Shown: positions 1-5,457 of the stretch, piece after piece | How positions within the stretch are numbered: position 1 is the first letter of the stretch | Layout: each line of letters begins with the position of its first letter | NCBI GenBank assembly: GCA_026713205.1 | Contig: JAPOOY010000255.1 | Location: forward strand, 1 to 10,757 | Length of the DNA stretch: 10,757 nt | Origin: Bdellovibrionales bacterium | GTDB lineage: Bacteria > Bdellovibrionota > Bdellovibrionia > Bdellovibrionales > UBA1609 | Direction of reading: 5' to 3' | The notes under the pieces: generated by a model | What the model saw: the letters and a program-made list of their open reading frames with translations, nothing else | What the model was told of the DNA's origin: nothing | Database searches by the model: none | Position numbers and translations under genes: made by a program

Positions 1-362
1 AAGCTTTTGAAAATTGGATTCATCATGAATTAAGAACCTATCTGAGCTATAAAGAGCATTCTGATAATCTCTCCTATTGGAGACTGTCCAATGGTGTGGA
101 AGTGGATTTCATTGTAGGAGCTATGAAAGTTGCCATTGAAGCCAAAGCTTCAAAAAAAATTTCTTACCATGATTTAAAAGGTTTAAGAGAACTAAAAAAG
201 GAGTACCCTTCTTTGAAAAAAAGAATTGTTGTTTGTATGGAGCCTCAAGCCCGTTTTGTTATGGAACCGGAAACTACAGAAAAAAGAAAGAAAACAGATG
301 GTATAGAAATTTTAAACTACTCTCTATTTGTTAAAAAACTCTGGTCAAATGATCTTTTTTAA
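1..362 (+). CDS. DUF4143-type AAA ATPase, C-terminal fragment (runs off left edge)
   Basis: The frame is open from base 3, upstream of the first possible internal start (GTG at 96), so this is the end of a longer gene. The visible 119 residues begin AFENWIHHELRTYL, followed by WRLSNGVEVDFIV, AIEAKAS and ISYHDLKGL. This matches the C-terminal nuclease-like DUF4143 half of the common bacterial P-loop ATPases of about 400 residues: a FE-x(5)-EL helix, then EVDF, then a strand with E-x-K. The EVD and E-A-K residues are those of a PD-(D/E)XK-like fold. The P-loop half lies outside the window. The cellular role of this family is not well established; members are common in accessory regions. No strong terminator follows, only a weak TGAA/TTCA stem before a T run near 437-457. 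Confidence 0.75.
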   Translation, partial: AFENWIHHELRTYLSYKEHSDNLSYWRLSNGVEVDFIVGAMKVAIEAKASKKISYHDLKGLRELKKEYPSLKKRIVVCMEPQARFVMEPETTEKRKKTDGIEILNYSLFVKKLWSNDLF

Positions 363-571
363 TCCACAACATTTTAATCTTTAAGTTTCATACTTTATAT
401 TCATCCTGTTTAAGATTTGAGGGTTTTCATAGTGAATGGAGTTCATTTTTTTACATTCAAAGAAAAGAAATATCATTTTTGAATTTTAAAGAGGAAGCTT
501 CTTGCCCTAAAGGGCGTGTGATATATCTCTCTCCTGTTAGAATTAAGAAAAAAATAGAAAATGTTGTTTTA

Positions 572-601
572 TTGACAAGGTGAGATAATGAACTATATAT
601 T
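572..601 (+). promoter_or_regulatory. Candidate sigma-70 promoter (TTGACA / 18 / TATATT)
   Basis: A consensus TTGACA at 572-577 is followed after 18 bases by TATATT at 596-601, with further TATA-rich sequence to 609. The predicted start of transcription falls on or after the ATG at 608, so the promoter fits transcription of the downstream XRE/DUF4411 pair better than conventional translation of the 608 ORF. The AT-rich background makes chance matches to the -10 likely; the -35 is the stronger part. Confidence 0.4.
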
Positions 602-607
602 TATATA

Positions 608-825
608 ATGAAATTTTGGTATTTGTTTTTAATTCCGGTGCTTTTTTCCTGTAGTTGTGCCTGGATCGATCGCCTGCTTCCAAAATAACATTTCCTGATA
701 AGGAATTAGAAGAAATAGTTGTTAGAGGCCGATATGGTTCCGGAGGTCAAAGGGCAATGGAGGCACTTAAAAAATCAATTCAAGAAGGAGACAGAGAGTT
801 AAAGGCTATGAAAAAATCAATTTGA
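608..825 (+). pseudogene. Short lipoprotein gene remnant, frameshifted
   Basis: From ATG 608 the reading gives MKFWYLFLIPVLFSCSCAW: a basic start, a hydrophobic stretch and a Cys pair, which looks like a lipoprotein signal peptide. It stops at 686-688, after 26 residues. If one A were added to the A run at 682-685, the frame would continue at ITFPDKELEEIVVRGR and end at TGA 823-825, giving about 72 residues. The second half is charged and amphipathic (ALKKSIQEGDRELKAMKKSI). No Shine-Dalgarno sequence precedes the ATG, and a TATAAT overlaps it. It could be a decayed small lipoprotein, a sequencing error in a homopolymer, or a chance signal-like ORF. The signal region resembles in style that of the ankyrin lipoprotein at 6733 (both have an L-F/L-P-K after the Cys), but this is too short for a homology claim. 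Confidence 0.4.
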
Positions 826-872
826 GCTTTTTTATTATTAAAGATAAAATAAAATCTACTGGAGAATAATCT

Positions 873-2036
873 ATGAATTATGTAGCTGTAAAGCCGACCC
901 TTTTGCATTGGGCACAAAAACGGAGTGGCCAGAGCGTTCAGAATCTTTATAAGAAATTCCCTAAATTAAAATTATGGGAAACCGGTGAGGCTAAACCAAC
1001 ACTAAAGCAATTAGAAAAATTTGCTAAAACAGTTCATACCCCCATAGGTTATCTTTTTTTAGATAAACCTCCTGTTGAAAGAATCCCTATTCCTGATTTC
1101 CGCAAAATGCCTAATATGGGTCAAATGAATCTAAGTCCTGACCTTTTAGATACGCTTTATATCTGTCAGAGGCGTCAGGATTGGTATAGGGATTATATGC
1201 GTTCTATGAAGGAAGAATCTCTTGATTTCATTGGTTCTGTCCGTCCTTTAGCCAGTAATATTATCAAGACGGCTGAAAACATCCGTAAAGTTTTAAACTT
1301 CAGTATTGAAAAGCGAAACGAATTAACGACATGGACAAGCGCTCTCAGATTATTTATTGAACAAGCCAACTCTGTAGGTATTCTTGTTATGGTCAATGGA
1401 ATTGTGGGAAACAATACTCACCGTAAACTAAATCCAAAAGAATTTCGTGGTTTTGCTCTATCTGATTCTTTAGCCCCTCTGATTTTTATTAACGGGGCTG
1501 ATACTAAAGCCGCCCAAATGTTCACAATTGCCCATGAGTTGGCTCACTTATGGATCAATCAAACAGGTGTGTCTGATGCTCAAGCTCTTATCATTCCCGA
1601 TCATGAAATTGAAAGCTGGTGTAATAAAGTAGCCGCAGAGTTGCTTGTACCTCTTAATCTAATTCGTCAGCTATATGGTAATACAATCAAAAAACTTGAT
1701 TTATCTGATGAAGTCCAACGACTTGCAAAGCATTTCAAAGTTAGTTCTCTGGTTATCCTGCGCCGTATTTACGATATGAAAAAATTAACAGCTAAAGAAT
1801 TTTCCAAACAGTACGAAATAGAGTTAAAAAAATTAAAGGTTATACAAAAGAAGAATAAAGGTGGTGGGGATTTTTTTCTCACTTTAGGTGTGCGTGTCAG
1901 CCCTCGTTTTACAAGAGCATTGGTATCTCACACATTAGAGGGTCATACCTCTTTTAGAGAGTCTTTTCAATTGCTTGGTATAAAGAAAATGTCAACATTT
2001 AAGAAAGCTGGAAAAAGTGTTGGAGTAAAAGTTTAA
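873..2036 (+). CDS. XRE-family HTH / ImmA-IrrE metallopeptidase (DUF955) protein
   Basis: The product is 387 residues. Residues about 7-62 are a helix-turn-helix of the XRE type (ALLHWAQ-like start, LKLWETGEAKPTLKQLEKFAK, then TPIGYLFL), a layout typical of HTH-ImmA/IrrE fusions. The zinc-metallopeptidase domain carries HELAH at 221-225 and the third-ligand helix CNKVAAELLVP, with Glu256. ImmA/IrrE enzymes cleave repressors to relieve repression; HTH fusions are usually autoregulated partners in toxin-antitoxin-like or phage modules. The C-terminal 60 residues (GGGDFF, RFTRALVSHTLEG, SFRESFQLLGI) follow the pattern of this subfamily. The start is supported by GGAG at 861-864. Its stop codon overlaps the next start (TAATG), so the two genes are translationally coupled. 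Regulation by its own HTH at the 572-872 region is inferred. Confidence 0.9.
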   Translation: MNYVAVKPTLLHWAQKRSGQSVQNLYKKFPKLKLWETGEAKPTLKQLEKFAKTVHTPIGYLFLDKPPVERIPIPDFRKMPNMGQMNLSPDLLDTLYICQRRQDWYRDYMRSMKEESLDFIGSVRPLASNIIKTAENIRKVLNFSIEKRNELTTWTSALRLFIEQANSVGILVMVNGIVGNNTHRKLNPKEFRGFALSDSLAPLIFINGADTKAAQMFTIAHELAHLWINQTGVSDAQALIIPDHEIESWCNKVAAELLVPLNLIRQLYGNTIKKLDLSDEVQRLAKHFKVSSLVILRRIYDMKKLTAKEFSKQYEIELKKLKVIQKKNKGGGDFFLTLGVRVSPRFTRALVSHTLEGHTSFRESFQLLGIKKMSTFKKAGKSVGVKV

Positions 2037-2524
2037 TGGCCTATTTGCTTGATGCCAACATTTTTATTCAAGCCAAGAATCTATATTATGGAATGGATTT
2101 TTGTCCTGCTTTTTGGGATTGGCTTATTAAAGGTAACTCTCAACAAAAATTATTTAGTATTGAGAAAGTGAGTGATGAATTGAAAGCCATGGAAGATGAT
2201 TTATCAAAATGGGCAAAAGAACAAGGGATAAAGTTTTTTTTAAAACCTGACGAGAAAGTATTAAAAGCTTTAGTTGAAGTCAGTCATTGGATAAATAAAC
2301 AAGATTATGAGGAAGGGGCTAAAAATATATTTCTTCAAGCCGCAGATTATTACCTTATAGCACATGCAAAATCAAAAAACTACACTGTTGTTACAAATGA
2401 AGTCACAGCCAATACAAAGAAAAAAATTAAAATCCCGAATGTTTGTATTGGCCTTCAAATTAAATGTATGACACCTTATGAAATGCTGAGAAAAGAAAGA
2501 GCACGATTTATACTAAAATCTTAG
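2036..2524 (+). CDS. DUF4411 family PIN-like protein
   Basis: The product is 162 residues, close to the usual family length. It begins MAYLLDANIFIQAKN, the PIN-fold start with Asp6 and Asn8. Further acidic positions expected for a PIN active site are Glu48 (EKVSDELKAM), Asp104 (QAADYYLIAHA) and the VVTNE segment (Asn121, Glu122). PIN proteins are Mg-dependent RNases, and many are toxins. Genes of the DUF4411 family are typically found directly downstream of an XRE/ImmA-IrrE gene, as here with a one-base overlap, so this is the likely effector and the upstream protein its regulator or antitoxin. Toxicity itself is inferred. A GGAG at about 2022-2025, inside the upstream gene, could serve as ribosome binding site. 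No clear terminator follows. Confidence 0.85.
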   Translation: MAYLLDANIFIQAKNLYYGMDFCPAFWDWLIKGNSQQKLFSIEKVSDELKAMEDDLSKWAKEQGIKFFLKPDEKVLKALVEVSHWINKQDYEEGAKNIFLQAADYYLIAHAKSKNYTVVTNEVTANTKKKIKIPNVCIGLQIKCMTPYEMLRKERARFILKS

Positions 2525-2696
2525 AAACAAATTCAATAACTCCTTAATATTTGCGAATGAAACAATAACTGTCTTCTATTTTTTTGAATCCGAAGAATAA
2601 TTGAGTAGAGATTTTATGGAAAGTAAAATGATTTGAAATCTTTATTTAAAAATGTAAAACGGCTGTTTTTGGGGTTTTTAGGCTGAATTTTGTTAT
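2525..2696. other. AT-rich intergenic stretch without a gene
   Basis: I see no ORF of note and no RNA gene. A G-rich run bounded by T tracts (GTTTTTGGGGTTTTT, about 2664-2678) follows AAAACGGCT and could form a weak hairpin, but no convincing terminator for the DUF4411 gene is present. The stretch leads into the 32-bp repeat at 2697. Confidence 0.5.
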
Positions 2697-2728
2697 TTAT
2701 GTAACATAATGAAAGTTATCGGAGATTT
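2697..2728 (-). repeat. Left copy of a 32-bp exact inverted repeat
   Basis: Bases 2697-2728 are the exact reverse complement of 4009-4040, inside the pilin gene. The copy contains the 13-bp palindrome TTATGTAACATAA followed by TGAAAGTTATCGGAGATTT. The flanks on both sides differ from those of the right copy, so the shared unit is sharply 32 bp. It is not coding here. The two copies enclose 1,280 bases holding the nuclease-like gene and the pilin translation start. Confidence 0.95.
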
Positions 2729-2742
2729 TAACTCTGTGTCGG

Positions 2743-2775
2743 TTTATACCCATCCGGCTTGAAAATTTAAGGTGT
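2743..2775 (+). repeat. Palindromic repeat family, copy D
   Basis: TTTATACCCATCCGGCTTGA followed by AAATTTAAGGTG matches the three copies at 10401-10582 (shared core TATACC-N-ATC-C/T/G-GG-T/C-TTGA, then A/T-rich and GGT). Like the copy at 10550, it is preceded by a GTAACATWATG block (here 2701-2711, inside the 32-bp repeat), which suggests that the 32-bp repeat and this family belong to one mobile repeat. Confidence 0.6.
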
Positions 2776-2873
2776 TATCTAAGAGAAAAAATCTAAAAAA
2801 TTCAAAATACGAATTTTCAAGTTTCCAATCAAAGGAAAAACTGCGGAAAAGACTTGTTTTGCTGGAGTCTGTA

Positions 2874-2902
2874 TTGCTTTGAATAGGAAGAAAAGTTATA
2901 CT
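2874..2902 (+). promoter_or_regulatory. Sigma-70 promoter for the nuclease-like gene
   Basis: TTGCTT at 2874-2879 and TATACT at 2897-2902 are separated by 17 bases. Transcription would start about 30 bases before the ATG at 2939, whose ribosome binding site AAGGAG is at 2929-2934. A small AAGGC/GCCTT inverted repeat lies in the leader. Confidence 0.55.
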
Positions 2903-2938
2903 GAAGGCTGTTAGCGGCCTTCCAGCAAAAGGAGTCCT

Positions 2939-3625
2939 ATGAAAACAAAAATCCATGAACAAAAACCGGCCACACCGGAAGAAGTTTGGCAACTTTTGCG
3001 AGAAAATGAAAAAATTTTGCAAGAGAATGAAAGAAAAAGAGAAAAAGCAAATGAAGAATGGAACAGGCGATTTCAGGAAACAGACAGACAGATGAAGGAA
3101 ACGGATAGACAGATGAAAGAAACAGACAGACAAATGAAAGAAACGGATAGACAGATGAAGGAATCAGGAAAGCGGATTGATAAAATTTATAATTTATTCA
3201 ACAGTCAATGGAGCAAGTTAGTGGAATCTTTAGTTGAGGGCAAGCTTATAGAGCTTCTTCAAGCCCGTGGTATAGATGTGAATGAAACCTATTCCCGCCT
3301 GCAAAGGTCTTATAGAGATGAAAACGGAAACCTGGAGCAAAGAGAGATTGATATTATTGCCGCCAACGGGAAGGAAGTGGTGGCTGTGGAGGTAAAAACC
3401 ACCTTAAGGCCCGATGATGTGAAGCATTTTATGAATACCTTAAAAATCTTTAAAAATTTATTTTTCAGATATAAAAACGAAACCATTTACGGAGCTGTGG
3501 CTTATTTAAAAAGTGATGCGGAAGCGGCTGCTTTTGCGGAAAGGCAGGGTCTTTTTGTGATCCGAGCCACGGGAGACAGCGCCTCTTTAGTGAACAAACC
3601 CACCTTCAAACCGAAGGCTTTTTGA
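2939..3625 (+). CDS. Coiled-coil PD-(D/E)XK nuclease-like protein (DUF3782-type)
   Basis: The product is 228 residues. Residues 15-85 are a charged coiled coil, including four tandem copies of the heptad ETDRQMK (47-74). Residues 86-228 resemble the PD-(D/E)XK-like domain found behind such coiled coils in cyanobacteria and many other bacteria: KLVESLVEGKLIELLQARGI, then REIDIIAANGKEVVAVEVK. Asp138, Glu151 and Lys153 form the expected D...E-x-K set. A C-terminal strand-helix (IYGAVAYLK, AAFAERQGLFVIRATGD) completes the fold. The family's function is unknown; a nuclease role is inferred from the motif. It is strongly preceded by AAGGAG four bases before the ATG and by its own promoter. It lies wholly between the two copies of the 32-bp inverted repeat. 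Confidence 0.8.
   Translation: MKTKIHEQKPATPEEVWQLLRENEKILQENERKREKANEEWNRRFQETDRQMKETDRQMKETDRQMKETDRQMKESGKRIDKIYNLFNSQWSKLVESLVEGKLIELLQARGIDVNETYSRLQRSYRDENGNLEQREIDIIAANGKEVVAVEVKTTLRPDDVKHFMNTLKIFKNLFFRYKNETIYGAVAYLKSDAEAAAFAERQGLFVIRATGDSASLVNKPTFKPKAF
3077..3160 (+). repeat. Four tandem 21-bp units encoding ETDRQMK
   Basis: Four in-frame 21-base units. Units 1 and 3 start GAAACAGACAGACA, units 2 and 4 start GAAACGGATAGACA, so the array looks like a duplicated 42-base pair of units. All encode the same heptad. Copy number changes by slippage would lengthen or shorten the coiled coil without shifting the frame. Confidence 0.95.
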
Positions 3626-3996
3626 AAAGCGACTTCATCTTATTTTGCCCATTTACGCAGTCCCCTACCCCACCGGTCTTTACTTGAAAAGTGTATAAAA
3701 CTTATTTTTTAACGGATTTTGCTTTTATGTTCCAGATTGAAACAAAATTTTTTAGGTTGTTTTTTAAGGCCCCGTTCCATTCTTACCCAACAAGTTTTCG
3801 GGCCACCACAATTCTTGTAAAGCCTTAAAATTAAAGCAATTTCTATAAAATGGGGAAGAATAAGAACCTTCAGCCTGGCATAAAAAACCTAGACTAAAAG
3901 ATGCTCTCAAGGCTTTAAAAAGAGATTCTTCTTGAGAAAACACGGCTTTTCATAAGAAAATAAGGTTCAGTTATTTATTTTTCAAGGAGGTAAGAA
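3626..3996 (+). other. Long leader/intergenic region upstream of the pilin gene
   Basis: 371 bases without a gene. Visible structure: an imperfect GGCCCCG/CGGGCC pair (3768-3774 and 3799-3804); an imperfect long-range pair of 3774-3788 with 3852-3867 (13 matching bases); CTTGTAAAGCCTT at about 3814-3826 against AAGGCTTTAAAAAG at about 3908-3921, interleaved with the previous pair; and CTCAAG/CTTGAG at about 3906-3940. TATAAAAT occurs at 3844 but has no acceptable -35. No firm promoter or terminator is called. Confidence 0.4.
3984..3990 (+). promoter_or_regulatory. Strong ribosome binding site of the pilin gene
   Basis: AAGGAGG, a full Shine-Dalgarno match, lies six bases before ATG 3997. It decides the start: no other ATG, GTG or TTG with a ribosome binding site is in frame nearer to the prepilin cleavage site, so the long leader is real as sequenced. 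Confidence 0.85.
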
Positions 3997-4608
3997 ATGA
4001 AAAACATCAAATCTCCGATAACTTTCATTATGTTACATAAGGAAAGTTCGGATTCGGGTCATGAAGAGGCTCAAAGAACAACTTGGATCAAGTCCATAAA
4101 GTTCCACAAAAGGGACATCAAAAAAGAGCACAGAAGCAAAGGTTTCTCACTGATTGAGCTTTTAGTCACTGTTGGGATTATTGGGATTCTGGCCAGTGTA
4201 GCCATACCGGCTTATAACAAGTATCGGATTAAATCCAATATCGGAGCCGTGGAAGCTGAGGTTGTAAATATGAGAAAAGCGGCGGAGGCTTGCCTTGCCG
4301 GAGGAGGTAGCTTTGGTAATGGTACCGGAGATTGCGGGCATCACACAATTGACGGAGTTGTAAACACCTGCAAAGCAAGATCGGCTGTTTATGCCACTGC
4401 AGCAGGAACAGCTAACGAATGTAATGCCGGATCAGATGCAAAGTCAAAACTATGTGTTTCCGCTCTAAAACTTACAGGTGGTAATTGGGCGTCTGAATGT
4501 CACGAATACAACTCTGCTGATGGTACTTGGACAGCAACAAAAGATAACGCTGTAACAGGGTCTGGTACTCCAAAATGGTGCGATACCGCAAAGGGTGAGT
4601 GTCAATAA
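3997..4608 (+). CDS. Type IV pilin-like prepilin, cysteine-rich, with a long leader
   Basis: The product is 203 residues. GFSLIELLVTVGIIGILASV at 49-68 is a class III (type IV pilin or pseudopilin) signal: prepilin peptidase would cut after Gly49 and methylate Phe50, and Glu at mature position 5 is present. The hydrophobic helix continues to AIPAYNKYRIKSN, then AEVVNMRKAAEACL. The mature part is 154 residues with eight Cys, suggesting several disulfides in the globular domain. The leader is 49 residues and rich in basic residues, against the usual 6-10 for type IVa pilins; its first part is encoded by the 32-bp repeat. It could be a major pilin, a minor pilin or a pseudopilin; no other pilus genes are nearby. 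It has its own ribosome binding site and terminator and is probably monocistronic. Confidence 0.88.
   Translation: MKNIKSPITFIMLHKESSDSGHEEAQRTTWIKSIKFHKRDIKKEHRSKGFSLIELLVTVGIIGILASVAIPAYNKYRIKSNIGAVEAEVVNMRKAAEACLAGGGSFGNGTGDCGHHTIDGVVNTCKARSAVYATAAGTANECNAGSDAKSKLCVSALKLTGGNWASECHEYNSADGTWTATKDNAVTGSGTPKWCDTAKGECQ
4009..4040 (+). repeat. Right copy of the 32-bp inverted repeat, inside the pilin leader
   Basis: Exact reverse complement of 2697-2728; it begins 12 bases after the pilin start codon and encodes KSPITFIMLH. In this copy the palindrome extends beyond the repeat: AACTTTC (4019-4025) and GAAAGTT (4041-4047) flank TTATGT-T-ACATAA, and TCCGA/TCGGA lie outside these. The extended half is missing at the left copy. 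Confidence 0.95.
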
Positions 4609-4630
4609 ACGAAACAGAGGATGTTAATTT

Positions 4631-4705
4631 AAAGCCAGCCAGTGCGTTTTGTTTCCTACCCTGGAAATTAAATGATTTTAGATACCTGGCTGGCTTTTGT
4701 TTTTT
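4631..4705 (+). terminator. Rho-independent terminator of the pilin gene
   Basis: AAAGCCAGCCAG at 4631-4642 pairs perfectly with CTGGCTGGCTTT at 4686-4697 (12 bp) and is followed by TTTTGTTTTTT. The 43-base loop holds a smaller TTTCC/GGAAA stem. The T run ends at the ribosome binding site of the next gene, so read-through or a start inside the loop would be needed to express that gene. Confidence 0.85.
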
Positions 4706-4716
4706 AAGGAGAAGAT

Positions 4717-5127
4717 ATGACAAAAAAACAGATGGTTTCAGTTTTGTTTTTATGGATTTTCACAGTGGGAGTTTTCGGAACGGGATTTTCCTGGATGGTT
4801 TCTTCCGGAGATTGTCGTATGGATAAACTGGAAATTGCCAGGCTGGTTGATATTCAGGACAATTTTCTTTTGTCCTTTGGTGTGTTCGGTAATAAGGAAA
4901 AACTCGCAGAATTAAAAACGGTCATTGAAAACAGAGAAAGCTTAATAAAGCGGAAAATTGAAAATTTTAAAAACTTTTGCCGGTCCAGCCGAGAACAAAA
5001 ACAGCTTATCTCCATATTAAAAAACTATGGGATTTACCTTTCTATGAAACAGGCTGTTTTATATGAAAAACAGGATTTTTCCTGGCACACAGACCTTTTA
5101 CCATTGGACATGATTTTAAAAAAATAA
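4717..5127 (+). CDS. Small exported or membrane-anchored protein of unknown function
   Basis: The product is 136 residues. The N-terminus MTKKQMVSVLFLWIFTVGVF is a basic start followed by a hydrophobic segment to about residue 28, a signal peptide or membrane anchor. The rest is helical and charged (LAELKTVIENRESLIKRKIE, SSREQKQLISILKNYG), with two Cys (33 and about 88). I do not recognise a family. AAGGAG at 4706-4711, five bases before the ATG, gives good support. It follows the pilin with only the terminator between, so a link to pilus biogenesis is possible but not shown. Confidence 0.65.
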   Translation: MTKKQMVSVLFLWIFTVGVFGTGFSWMVSSGDCRMDKLEIARLVDIQDNFLLSFGVFGNKEKLAELKTVIENRESLIKRKIENFKNFCRSSREQKQLISILKNYGIYLSMKQAVLYEKQDFSWHTDLLPLDMILKK

Positions 5128-5149
5128 GAGGTTTTTTTTAGCTGATTTT

Positions 5150-5305
5150 AGGCTGTGTCTGAAAAGTCACTTTGTCAAGAGAACCTACTCCAGTCAGAGG
5201 ATTCGTTGTTGGTTGAATGAGAGGGGGATAAAGTATGTTATACCAGCCAAAAGAGTCTTTGAGCCTATAAGAGGGAGGTTATCGGAGAGGAAGGACAGTT
5301 TATAG
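5150..5305 (+). mobile_element. IS5-family transposase remnant
   Basis: From 5162 an uninterrupted frame reads KSHFVKRTYSSQRIRCWLNE, then RGIKYVIPAKRVFEPIRGRL, ending with TAG at 5303-5305. This matches the segment of IS5-type DDE transposases around the second Asp (usually AYDS-x-x-I-R-x-W-L-x-x-RGI-x-x-VIP). There is no start codon and no remaining part of the transposase. GGCTGTGTCTGAAAAGT at about 5151-5167 resembles an IS5-type terminal repeat placed directly before the fragment, suggesting an internal deletion. It is non-functional. Confidence 0.65.
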
Positions 5306-5310
5306 AAATA

Positions 5311-5457
5311 TTATTTTTTTATTTTTGCTGTAAATTCTATTTTCAAGCTTTTGATTAAATCGTAAATATCAATACATTCAATTCTTTCTTTTTTACATAC
5401 ATCTGGGATTTTAAAATTTCTTATATCAAGACCAACCTTTTGGTTTATAAATTCCAT
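5311..5457 (-). CDS. Possible 48-residue ORF overlapping the NYN gene
   Basis: ATG at 5457-5455 opens a frame of 48 codons ending TAA at 5313-5311, overlapping the end of the NYN gene by 32 bases in another frame. The product begins MEFINQKVGLDIRNFKIPDV and continues with charged and hydrophobic residues like a real protein (CKKERIECIDIYDLIKSLKI). The NYN product ends in a natural-looking KPKGW, so this does not look like its frameshifted tail. There is no good ribosome binding site; expression would need translational coupling. Family unknown, and it may be a chance ORF. Confidence 0.35.
   Translation of the reverse strand: MEFINQKVGLDIRNFKIPDVCKKERIECIDIYDLIKSLKIEFTAKIKK

Noticed and set aside
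502..516. GCCCTAAAGGGC hairpin as a terminator
   Set aside because: Short stem without a following T run.
2744..3133. Minus-strand ORF of 129 residues
   Set aside because: It is the mirror of the heptad-repeat coding region, with a low-complexity Phe-rich product; a shadow.
3880..3898. TGGCAT-like sequence as a sigma-54 promoter for the pilin
   Set aside because: The -12 GC element is missing at the required spacing.
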